This document shows positions 8,175 through 15,949 of a DNA stretch of 21,843 nucleotides, in pieces (the first letter of the stretch is position 1; every line of letters begins with the position of its first letter). The DNA lies in NCBI GenBank assembly GCA_002377645.1, contig DFQF01000035.1, positions 1 to 21,843 of the forward strand, given 5' to 3'. The DNA comes from Nitrospinaceae bacterium UBA3496. GTDB taxonomy: Bacteria > UBA8248. Both the position numbers and the translations under genes were made by a program. Below the pieces are notes generated by a model. It was not told the origin of the DNA, made no database searches, and worked only from the letters and a program-made list of their open reading frames with translations.

Positions 8175-9011
8175 ATGAAAAAAATTCTTATCGCTGGTTG
8201 TGGTTACGTAGGCAATGAACTTGGAGAGAGACTAAGCTCACAGGGACATGAAGTATGGGGTATTAAAAGAGAAATCAATTCAATTCATCCATCTATTCAA
8301 TCAATTTCTGCTGACTTAAGTAAAAAAGACACTTTGCAAATTCTTCCAAAAGATATTGATTATGTTTTTTATATGCCATCTCCGAGGACAAGAAACGAAA
8401 ATGTGTATAACAATGTTTTTCTTAAAGGCATCAGAAATTTAGTAGAATGTATGAAAAAAAATAAATATGAAACAAAAAAAATTTTTTTTATTTCAAGTAC
8501 TTCTGTATATGGACAAAATTCTGGAGAATGGATAGATGAAAACTCTACAACAAAACCAAAATCTTCTACAGCAAAGATAATTCTCCAAACAGAAAATTAT
8601 ATTCTAAAGAATTACTTAAAAACTACTATTGTAAGATTTTCTGGTATTTATGGACCTGGGCGAACAGGATTTTTAAATAAAATGATTAATGAGGGCAAAA
8701 CGTTTACCCATAATCGATATACCAATAGAATACACAGAGATGATTGTGCAAACGCACTGATTCACTTAATGAATTTACCTAATTGTGAAAATATCTATCT
8801 CGTTTCAGACAATGAGCCAGTAGATCTTTCTGAGTTAGCAAACTGGATTAAAATAAAAAAGGGATTAAAAAATGAGGGTCTTGAATACTTAACAAAGATC
8901 CCATTTATTAAAACTAAATCAAATAAAAGATGTTCAAATAAAAAATTAATAGATTCAGGATATAAATTTTTATTTCCAAGCTTTCGCGAAGGATACAGTG
9001 GAATAATTTAG
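8175..9011 (+). CDS. Atypical NAD(P)-binding epimerase/SDR-like protein (YeeZ-like)
   Basis: This 278-residue Rossmann-fold protein begins with a dinucleotide-binding motif, GCGYVGNELGERL (8-20). The SDR-type strand FFISSTSVYG (104-113) and VRFSGIYGPGR in the middle place it among NAD-dependent epimerase/dehydratase-like proteins. The catalytic Tyr-x3-Lys of classical extended SDRs is missing. Lys134 is present, but the position four residues before it is Ser130. This matches the atypical branch that includes E. coli YeeZ, whose function is unknown to me. It lies nine bases after chdC on the same strand and was probably co-transcribed with it; no clear ribosome site is seen. A role near heme synthesis is possible only by position. 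It ends five bases before the convergent SCO gene. Confidence 0.8.
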   Translation: MKKILIAGCGYVGNELGERLSSQGHEVWGIKREINSIHPSIQSISADLSKKDTLQILPKDIDYVFYMPSPRTRNENVYNNVFLKGIRNLVECMKKNKYETKKIFFISSTSVYGQNSGEWIDENSTTKPKSSTAKIILQTENYILKNYLKTTIVRFSGIYGPGRTGFLNKMINEGKTFTHNRYTNRIHRDDCANALIHLMNLPNCENIYLVSDNEPVDLSELANWIKIKKGLKNEGLEYLTKIPFIKTKSNKRCSNKKLIDSGYKFLFPSFREGYSGII

Positions 9012-9016
9012 TTTCT

Positions 9017-9706
9017 TTACTTATTGAAATTCAATAATATATTTATATCTTTCCTCAGTTTACGTAATTCTTCCTTGTTATTGCTCATATAATATCCACG
9101 AACTCTCAGTTCTGTATCAATTAATACAAAACGAAAACTATGCAAAATACTTATTTTTTTCTGATGACCTGGGTGATGTGCATATGCATTTGGCAAAAAA
9201 GAAGCATTATTTAAAAATTCAAAAAAAGAAGAAATTTTTTTCTGTTTTTTATATAAAGCAATGTCTGCGCTTAATCCAAGTCCAGATTTCACTAAATTAT
9301 GTATCTCTGATTTTTCTCCTGTAAGAAAAAACCATTTTTCAAAGTTTGCATTAAACCGTTTTCCATATTTTTGGAGTACACTAGAAGTATCAAATTCGGG
9401 ATTAAGAGTGACAGAAAATTGTGAAAAAAGTTTTTCCTTCACAAACTCTCTTTGTAATTTTGACATTTCGGATGATTGCAAAGGACAAGTATCATTACAC
9501 CGGGTAAAGATTAAATCTCCAACCCAAATTTTTCCTTTTAAATTTTTCTCCGTAAAAACGATATTTCCCTGATCTTTTAGAGAAAACTTAGAAATGTCTT
9601 TAAAAGTCGGCAGAATATTGTTGTTCTGCTTACACCCAGTAAATAAAAATAAACATAAAAAAACGTACAAGAAAAAATAATTGTTCTTTGTAGTACTTTT
9701 TCTCAA
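9017..9706 (-). CDS. SCO1/SenC-family copper chaperone lipoprotein with His-rich insert
   Basis: This 229-residue protein starts with a lipoprotein signal (hydrophobic 10-23, lipobox LFTGC with Cys25), so it is probably anchored on the outer face of a membrane. The thioredoxin-like SCO core carries the copper/redox motif TRCNDTCP (Cys70, Cys74) and the distant histidine His189 in LHSFRFVLID. These are the three copper ligands of SCO1/SenC proteins, which help build the CuA site of cytochrome c oxidase. Between core and His189 lies an unusual stretch of about 35 residues ending in AHHPGHQ (176-182). The start is a TTG one base after the MFS stop codon; GGAAGG upstream overlaps the MFS end, so the two genes are likely co-translated. 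No cytochrome oxidase genes are in view. Confidence 0.85.
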   Translation of the reverse strand: MRKSTTKNNYFFLYVFLCLFLFTGCKQNNNILPTFKDISKFSLKDQGNIVFTEKNLKGKIWVGDLIFTRCNDTCPLQSSEMSKLQREFVKEKLFSQFSVTLNPEFDTSSVLQKYGKRFNANFEKWFFLTGEKSEIHNLVKSGLGLSADIALYKKQKKISSFFEFLNNASFLPNAYAHHPGHQKKISILHSFRFVLIDTELRVRGYYMSNNKEELRKLRKDINILLNFNK

Positions 9707-9707
9707 T

Positions 9708-10889
9708 TTAAGTGCCTTCCTTAGTATTTCTATGTCGGTGAATGTTCATTGAAACTAAAAGAGCAACGAAACACAAAAATGAGAAAAACAAAAATGTTTT
9801 CTCTACCCCATAGGCCTCGGCAACTAATCCTGCAATTAAAGGTGATAAAATAGAAGCAACTTCATTGACACTATACAATAATCCAATAGAACTGGCTCTA
9901 TTGTCCTCTTCTACCACTTTCGTAGCTACTGACAAAATAAGGCCTTGTGTAGGATTTAGGGTCCCACCAAGTAAAATAATAAATATGAAAGTTAAAAAAA
10001 TTGAAAGATTAGATGACAAAAATACTAATGAAATAGAAGCAATTATCATCATCAAAGAGAGATATAATGTTTCCCGATCTCCTTCTGCAATCTTCCCCCA
10101 AAAAATGGAGCTGAGAGTTCCTACTAAAAAATAGAGTGTTAGAATCCACCCTATAGACGTGACATTAAAACCAAGACTTTCTGCAATCCAGATAGGCAAA
10201 AATGTCATAATTCCTCTAAGACCCATCACTCGACAACTTGATAATAAAAGAATGAACATTAATATTTTATTATGAAATAATTGAGAAAATGTTCTCTTTA
10301 CCTCATTTTTTAATTCTTTCTTCTCTCTAGAAAAATCGGTAAAACTAAACCAAATAACTAAGGAAAATATAACTCCCGGAAGAACAAAAAACTGAACTGC
10401 GGTTCTCCAATCACCAAAGTAATATGTTAACCAACCAACTAGAACAGGAGTAAAAATACTGCCAAAATCTCCTCCAGCCTTAAAAATACTCATATGAAAA
10501 GAAAGTTTTTTTGTCGCTTCCCTTGCAAGTAACGCTACTGCAGGAGGATGGTAAGCAGAACTACCAATTCCACTAAGAAAAACCAAAAAAAGCAAAACGA
10601 AAAACGATTCAAGAAAACCAAAGAAAATTAAGGGTATTGCGCTAATGACAAGCGATAGGCATAAAATAAGCCTATGCCTGTTTAAGTAATCTGCAAAAAA
10701 AGATATAGGAAATTGAAAGATGCCACACGCAAATGAATAAGTAGATACAATTAATCCAGTTTCAAAATAACTCAATTTGAAATCAAGTAGTATAAGAGGC
10801 AAAACCGGAGTCAGAACCCTAGCATAGACTGAATTGACGGCATGACTACCCGACAATAAAAAAACACTTTTAAGATTAGGAGATTCCAT
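9708..10889 (-). CDS. MFS transporter, fosmidomycin-resistance (Fsr)-like
   Basis: This is a 393-residue membrane protein with about 12 hydrophobic segments, typical of the major facilitator superfamily. The N-terminal SGSHAVNSVYARVLTPVLPL and the motif GIGSSAYHPPAVALLA resemble the Fsr-type branch, named after fosmidomycin resistance. Substrates vary and cannot be predicted here. I take ATG 10889 as the start. The longer open frame reaches back to 11030, but its extra N-terminus is only a translation of the tRNA-Phe gene. No strong ribosome site is visible before this ATG. The SCO gene follows directly, one base after the stop, which suggests a shared operon; a metal or drug exporter linked to copper handling is conceivable but unproven. 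Confidence 0.8.
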   Translation of the reverse strand: MESPNLKSVFLLSGSHAVNSVYARVLTPVLPLILLDFKLSYFETGLIVSTYSFACGIFQFPISFFADYLNRHRLILCLSLVISAIPLIFFGFLESFFVLLFLVFLSGIGSSAYHPPAVALLAREATKKLSFHMSIFKAGGDFGSIFTPVLVGWLTYYFGDWRTAVQFFVLPGVIFSLVIWFSFTDFSREKKELKNEVKRTFSQLFHNKILMFILLLSSCRVMGLRGIMTFLPIWIAESLGFNVTSIGWILTLYFLVGTLSSIFWGKIAEGDRETLYLSLMMIIASISLVFLSSNLSIFLTFIFIILLGGTLNPTQGLILSVATKVVEEDNRASSIGLLYSVNEVASILSPLIAGLVAEAYGVEKTFLFFSFLCFVALLVSMNIHRHRNTKEGT

Positions 10890-10948
10890 AATATTGAATT
10901 TTCTGGCAGAGAAAACGGACTTCTTTAAATCAATTTTAAAGTAAAAAA

Positions 10949-11024
<76 letters not shown>

Positions 11025-11215
11025 ACACAAAAACTTTTCTAAATCATCAAAAAAGATTTGTATTCAAGAAAATAATTCTAGGTGCATCAAAAAATAGCGT
11101 CAAGCGCAGTCAAAATTAAAGTATTTAAAAATTAACATTGCAAATAATACTTGTTTCAATCAAATTATGAAATTAGTTTCGTGCAAAATATTTAACCATA
11201 AGAAAGAGGAATTTT

Positions 11216-12226
11216 TTGAATAAAGAAATACTACCGTTAGGAAAAATAGAACATGATCTATTAAGAGAATTTTTAGATGACCTTGAAGGTGACCCTCGTC
11301 TAATAGTAGGACCAAAAGTTGGAGAAGATGCTGCTGTAATCGATTTTGGGGATAAATATCTTGTAGCAAAATCAGATCCAATTACATTCACGGAAGAAAA
11401 AATAGGATGGTATGCAGTTCATATTAATGCCAATGATATCGCTTGTATGGGAGCTGAACCTAAATGGTTTCTCATTACTCTTTTAATGCCAGATGGTAAA
11501 ACTTATAAATCTTCAATAAAAAAAATATTCAAAGATATTAAAAGAGCCTGTAAAGAACTAGGTGTAATCTTATGTGGTGGTCACACTGAGATAACAAAAG
11601 GTTTAGAACGGCCTATTTTGTGTGGCCAGATGCTTGGTGAAGTTAAAAAAAATAATCTCATACAGGGATCTAAATCTAAGAAAGGTGATTCCATATTAAT
11701 GACCCAAAAAATTCCTATAGAAGGAACTGCAATTTTAGCAAATCATAAAAATAAAGAATTACTTAATACAATAGATAACAAATTACTTAAAAAAGCTCAG
11801 AGATTTTTAGAAAAACCTGGAATCAGTGTGGTAAAAGCAGCTATTACCGCAGCAAAAACTGGTCATATACATTCTATGCATGATCCTACAGAAGGTGGAC
11901 TAGCAACAGGAATCCATGAACTTGCTCTTGCTTCAAATTTAGGAGCTTTAGTCAATTACGAATTAATTCCAATGTATAAAGAGGGAATGGAAATTTGCAA
12001 AACATTCAATCTCGATCCGCTGGGCCTCATTACATCTGGAACTCTACTTATAACTACAAGTGAGGATAATGAAAAAAAGATTATAAAAAAATTAAAAAAA
12101 ATAGAGATAGAGACAACTAAAATTGGTAAATTGGTTGATAAAAATCTTGGTGTGAAAATAAAAATAGGAAAAAAGACTAGTGATTTACCCATTTTTCAAA
12201 TGGATGAAATCTCAAAAGTTATTTAA
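11216..12226 (+). CDS. AIR synthase-related, HypE-like protein without the C-terminal cysteine
   Basis: This 336-residue protein belongs to the PurM/SelD/HypE/ThiL superfamily of ATP-binding enzymes. It shows GEDAAV (36-41), Asp54 in KSDPITF, HINANDIACMGA (69-80), GGHTE (121-125) and HDPTEGG (222-228). The general pattern is closest to HypE-like proteins. True HypE ends in PRIC, with the cysteine that carries the carbamoyl/cyanide group for NiFe hydrogenase; this protein ends in FQMDEISKVI and has no such cysteine. It also lacks the N-terminal Cys/Sec and glycine-rich lysine motif of SelD, so it should not be read as the missing selenophosphate synthetase. The start is TTG 11216, with AGAGGA five bases upstream. 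A HAD phosphatase follows 22 bases later. The substrate is unknown; no hydrogenase genes are visible. Confidence 0.8.
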   Translation: MNKEILPLGKIEHDLLREFLDDLEGDPRLIVGPKVGEDAAVIDFGDKYLVAKSDPITFTEEKIGWYAVHINANDIACMGAEPKWFLITLLMPDGKTYKSSIKKIFKDIKRACKELGVILCGGHTEITKGLERPILCGQMLGEVKKNNLIQGSKSKKGDSILMTQKIPIEGTAILANHKNKELLNTIDNKLLKKAQRFLEKPGISVVKAAITAAKTGHIHSMHDPTEGGLATGIHELALASNLGALVNYELIPMYKEGMEICKTFNLDPLGLITSGTLLITTSEDNEKKIIKKLKKIEIETTKIGKLVDKNLGVKIKIGKKTSDLPIFQMDEISKVI

Positions 12227-12248
12227 AAATAAGGTATGGAGAAATAAA

Positions 12249-12821
12249 GTGAAAGTTGGTGTATTACTCGATTTTGATGGAACTATAACAAAACCTGTTT
12301 TTAACTGGCCGGCAATGAAAAGAGAAATGAATCTTACAAATGCAGATTTATCTATTCTCGATTATATCTCAACTGTAGATCCTGAAGACGCTGCAAAGAT
12401 AGAAGCAATTCTCGAACGTTACGAAATAGAAGCCGCTCTTAAAGCTGAATTAAACGAAGGCGCTAAAGATTTAATTAATTTTTTAAGAGAAAAAAAAATC
12501 CCACATGCGATTGTTACTAATAATGCAAAAAGACATATTCTTAAAATGTTGGAAATTTTAGATCTTAGTTTTGAGAAAATAATAACCAGAGATATTGGAT
12601 TTTGGAAACCAGATCCAAGGCAAGTTGTTGCGGGTGCACAGATAATTCAAACACCGCCAGATCGATGTCTTTTTATAGGCGATGGACAATACGACATGCA
12701 TGCAGCAACTGAAGCAGGGATGATTGCAATACATCTTTCAAAATCTAAAACACTTGAGTGTGACTATCAAATTACAAGCCTTAACGACGCAATCCCAATA
12801 ATTTCTAGTTTTTATAAATAA
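12249..12821 (+). CDS. HAD-superfamily phosphatase (phosphoglycolate-phosphatase-like)
   Basis: This is a 190-residue haloacid-dehalogenase-type hydrolase. Motif I is DFDGT with nucleophile Asp8 and Asp10, motif II is IVTNNA with Thr90, motif III is Lys120 in WKPDP, and motif IV is GDGQYD with Asp145 and Asp149. All catalytic positions are present. A small helical cap lies between motifs I and II, as in phosphoglycolate-phosphatase-like enzymes; the substrate is not predictable. I choose GTG 12249, because GGAG lies seven bases upstream and motif I then sits at the usual place near the N-terminus. A longer frame from ATG 12180 would overlap the previous gene by 47 bases and add 23 residues of no family pattern. 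It probably forms an operon with the HypE-like gene and ends nine bases from the convergent nuoN. Confidence 0.85.
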   Translation: MKVGVLLDFDGTITKPVFNWPAMKREMNLTNADLSILDYISTVDPEDAAKIEAILERYEIEAALKAELNEGAKDLINFLREKKIPHAIVTNNAKRHILKMLEILDLSFEKIITRDIGFWKPDPRQVVAGAQIIQTPPDRCLFIGDGQYDMHAATEAGMIAIHLSKSKTLECDYQITSLNDAIPIISSFYK

Positions 12822-12830
12822 ATTTTAGAT

Positions 12831-14336
12831 TTAAAATAAACTTGAAGCGGAAAGTTTTGTGATATCAATAAAACTATCTGGGAAAAGACCAAGATAAAGG
12901 GTCATAGACAATAGAATGACCAAAGTAAAGATTAATGAGGAAGCACGGGAGAATTCAAAAGGAATGTCTGGGTCCTTTGCAGGTTCCATAAACATCACCA
13001 TAATAACTCGTCCATAATAATACATAGAAATCGCACTTGTAAGTATCCCGATAACAGCCAACCAATAGAATTCATTTTGTATTGCCGCTGCGAAGAGATA
13101 TAACTTTCCTACAAAACCTGCAGTTGGAGGTATCCCAGCCAATGAAAGAAGAAAAACCACGAAACACATACCGAACCAAGGATGGGACTGACCTAATCCA
13201 CGCCAATCTTCAATCTGATCTCCTCTTTTGCCTTCTTGGCACATCCATATCAGCATTCCAAAAGCACCTAAATTTGTAAACAAATATATACCTAAATAAA
13301 ACAGTACTGAACTTACATTAAAATCACTAAAAAGATATTTCCCATTATGAATTGTGAAACATGAAACAAAACCCATCAAAATATAACCGGCATGACTCAT
13401 ACTTGAATACGCAAGCATACGTTTTAGATTCTTCTGTGCAATTGCAGCAATATTACCCCAAACCATTGTCGCAGCAGTTAAAGCCCAAAAGAGAACAGTC
13501 CATCTTGTACTCATAGAAGGCAAGGCTATGACAAAAAGTCGGACTATAACTGCCACAGCTGCTGCCTTCACTGCAACAGACATAAATGCAGTTACAGATG
13601 TTGGAGCGCCTGTATATGCATCTGGTAGCCACATATGAAAAGGAGCTAGCGCCATTTTAAAAGCAAAACCGCCAACTAATAATATAACTGACAAAATTAA
13701 AACTGGCTGAGATACTACTGCATTTACATTAGAACTAGAAAGAGCCTTAGCGATAGCAGTAAATGATGTTGAACCGGTGTAGCCGTAGAGTAATGCGATA
13801 CCATACAACAAAATTCCAGACGCAAAAGCACCCATCAAAAAATATTTAAATCCTGCTTCTCTACTTAATACATCATTTCTCATAAATGCAACTAAAACAT
13901 AAATACTTATACTCATAGTTTCTATACCAAGATATAGAGTCATTAGATCATTAGCTGAAACTAAAACTAGCATCCCAAAAACGGAAAACAAAAGCATGGC
14001 ATAAAATTCACCATAATTAATTTTTTCAACTTTCAGATAATCAATCGACATTAAAACTGTAAGAGCAGCACAAACTAAAATAGTAGATTTTAAGAAAACA
14101 CTAAAATTATCAACTATATAAAAATCACTAAAGGTAGTTTTTGGCCCAACACCCCACTGAGATAAAGTAAAATAAAGGACTATAATTATTCCAATTAAAC
14201 TAACTAAACCAACTAGAGATTTCTTCTCTAATGAAACAAATAGATCAAAAATAAGAACAAATCCTATAAGAATAGCAAGACTAATCTCAGGCAAGGCCAG
14301 TGAAAATAATATGTCTGGTATAACTACTTGCTGCAT
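12831..14336 (-). CDS. nuoN: NADH-quinone oxidoreductase subunit N
   Basis: NuoN is one of the three antiporter-like, proton-pumping membrane subunits of complex I. At 501 residues, with about 14 hydrophobic segments, it has normal length. The conserved glutamate is Glu139 in LGIETMSISIYVL. The first channel lysine is Lys227 in KMALAPFHMWLPDAYTGAP, a signature of this family. The ATG at 14336 is preceded by AGGAG, 11 bases away. It is the last gene of the operon, 29 bases after nuoM, and its end faces the HAD gene. No GC-rich terminator is seen between them, only a short AT-only inverted repeat. Confidence 0.95.
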   Translation of the reverse strand: MQQVVIPDILFSLALPEISLAILIGFVLIFDLFVSLEKKSLVGLVSLIGIIIVLYFTLSQWGVGPKTTFSDFYIVDNFSVFLKSTILVCAALTVLMSIDYLKVEKINYGEFYAMLLFSVFGMLVLVSANDLMTLYLGIETMSISIYVLVAFMRNDVLSREAGFKYFLMGAFASGILLYGIALLYGYTGSTSFTAIAKALSSSNVNAVVSQPVLILSVILLVGGFAFKMALAPFHMWLPDAYTGAPTSVTAFMSVAVKAAAVAVIVRLFVIALPSMSTRWTVLFWALTAATMVWGNIAAIAQKNLKRMLAYSSMSHAGYILMGFVSCFTIHNGKYLFSDFNVSSVLFYLGIYLFTNLGAFGMLIWMCQEGKRGDQIEDWRGLGQSHPWFGMCFVVFLLSLAGIPPTAGFVGKLYLFAAAIQNEFYWLAVIGILTSAISMYYYGRVIMVMFMEPAKDPDIPFEFSRASSLIFTLVILLSMTLYLGLFPDSFIDITKLSASSLF

Positions 14337-14365
14337 GATATTTAAGACTCCTATGGACTAAAATC

Positions 14366-15925
14366 TTAGTTTTTAGCAGAAACCTTTGAAATACGTTTTT
14401 GGATAATTGCAACGTTTTTACTCGTTTGATTCTGATCCACAATTTTCACAACTCTTTTAAGACTAGCCTCCATTTTATTTATAAAAGGTTTAGGATAGAG
14501 ACCAATCCAAAACATTAAAATAACTAAAGGAGCTAGATAAAGAATCTCTCTTAAATTACAATCTGGGATATTTTCATTTTTTGGATTTTCCAATTTCCCA
14601 AAAAATACTCTTTGAAATAACCAAAGCATATAAGCAGCACCAAGAACAATTCCAATCACAGCAAATGCCGCGTAAATATAACTTTTCTTAAATGCACCAA
14701 TAAGGATTAAAAACTCACCTACAAATCCATTTAACCCAGGTAGCCCTATACTACTTAACATAGTTATTGCAAAAATTACGGTAAAAATTGGCATTTGCTT
14801 TGAGAGTCCGCCATATTCGGAAATTTCGCGTGTATGTCTTCTTTCATAAACAACTCCGACAAGTAAAAAGAGTGCGCCGGTACTAATACCATGATTTATC
14901 ATTTGTAATTGACCACCTATTAGCCCCTGTTCATTTAACGCAAAAACTCCCAGCATAACAAATCCTAGATGACTGACTGATGAGTAAGCTACAAGCTTTT
15001 TAATGTCAGTTTGAGCCATCGCGACCAATGCTCCATATATAATTCCGATGATAGACAGAAGTACCATAAAAGGCACAAAAAGTTGCGTCGCCTCTGGAAG
15101 AAGAGGCAATACAAATCGAACAAAACCATATGTACCCATTTTCAATAGAATTCCAGCAAGAATTACACTACCGGCAGTCGGTGCCTCTACGTGCGCGTCA
15201 GGCAACCATGTATGAAAAGGAAACATTGGAACTTTGATAGCAAAACCAATGAAAAAGGCAAGGAAAATCCATACCTGTAAACTTAGTGGAATCTTTGGTC
15301 CCACAAGATACAATTCGGTTAGACTAAAAGTTAAAGAACCGGTTCCTGACTTCATATTAAAGAAATATAAAGCAAGGATTCCTAGAAGCATTAAAACACT
15401 TCCGAAAAGCGTATAAAGAAAGAATTTTATTGCAGCATAGAGTTTTCTGGTTCCACCCCAAATACCAATCAAGAAATACATCGGTACTAATGTAACTTCG
15501 AAGAAAACGTAAAACAGAAAGATATCAATTGCTAGAAATGTTCCAAGCATACCTGTTCCTAGCAAAAGCAAACAAACATAATATTCTTTTTCACGTTCTT
15601 TAATAGCAGTAAAAGAACAAACAATAGAAATTAACATTGTTAACGTTGTTAGAAGAATCAAAAGTACACTAATCCCATCTACTCCAAGATAATAACTGAC
15701 ACCAATTGATGGTATCCAGCTGACTTTTTCAACAAATTGAAATCCTGCCTCAGAGTCATTGAAGTTCGTCCATAAAGGAAGAGATATAAGAAAATCGAGA
15801 AATGCAACACCAGTAGCAAACATCTTGATTGTTTTCACTTGCTCTTTTTTTATAAAGAGCATAATAATAATTGCTCCCAGCAAAGGAAGAAAAATTATCA
15901 GCGAAAGAAGTGGAAGATTATTCAT
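14366..15925 (-). CDS. nuoM: NADH-quinone oxidoreductase subunit M
   Basis: NuoM is the middle antiporter-like subunit of the membrane arm. At 519 residues it is close to the usual 500-510. Glu143 lies in FFEVTLVPMYFLIGIWGG and Lys231 in KVPMFPFHTWLPDAHVEAP; E. coli has Glu144 and Lys234 at the same sites. A lysine-containing helix, LLKMGTYGFVRFVLP, follows as in other NuoM proteins. About 14 transmembrane segments are seen. The C-terminal 40 residues are hydrophilic and basic. It lies between nuoL (24 bases upstream) and nuoN (29 bases downstream). Confidence 0.96.
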   Translation of the reverse strand: MNNLPLLSLIIFLPLLGAIIIMLFIKKEQVKTIKMFATGVAFLDFLISLPLWTNFNDSEAGFQFVEKVSWIPSIGVSYYLGVDGISVLLILLTTLTMLISIVCSFTAIKEREKEYYVCLLLLGTGMLGTFLAIDIFLFYVFFEVTLVPMYFLIGIWGGTRKLYAAIKFFLYTLFGSVLMLLGILALYFFNMKSGTGSLTFSLTELYLVGPKIPLSLQVWIFLAFFIGFAIKVPMFPFHTWLPDAHVEAPTAGSVILAGILLKMGTYGFVRFVLPLLPEATQLFVPFMVLLSIIGIIYGALVAMAQTDIKKLVAYSSVSHLGFVMLGVFALNEQGLIGGQLQMINHGISTGALFLLVGVVYERRHTREISEYGGLSKQMPIFTVIFAITMLSSIGLPGLNGFVGEFLILIGAFKKSYIYAAFAVIGIVLGAAYMLWLFQRVFFGKLENPKNENIPDCNLREILYLAPLVILMFWIGLYPKPFINKMEASLKRVVKIVDQNQTSKNVAIIQKRISKVSAKN

Positions 15926-15949
15926 AATATCTTAGACCCCCAAAACCTA

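Noticed and set aside
9021..9037. 17-base inverted repeat TTATTGAA-A-TTCAATAA as a bidirectional terminator
   Set aside because: It has almost no G+C and no useful loop, and it lies inside the C-terminal coding part of the SCO gene. It is likely chance in AT-rich DNA.
11216..12226. SelD (selenophosphate synthetase), which the nearby selA/selB would suggest
   Set aside because: The N-terminal Cys/Sec and lysine motif of SelD is absent. The motifs and overall layout fit HypE/AIR-synthase-like proteins better.
12180..12248. Longer start of the HAD phosphatase at ATG 12180
   Set aside because: It overlaps the HypE-like gene by 47 bases and adds residues with no family pattern, while GTG 12249 has a well-spaced GGAG and puts motif I at the usual position.
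12822..12837. Inverted repeat ATTTTA...TAAAAT between the HAD gene and nuoN as a terminator
   Set aside because: It has six A/T-only pairs and no T run beyond it, which is too weak to call.
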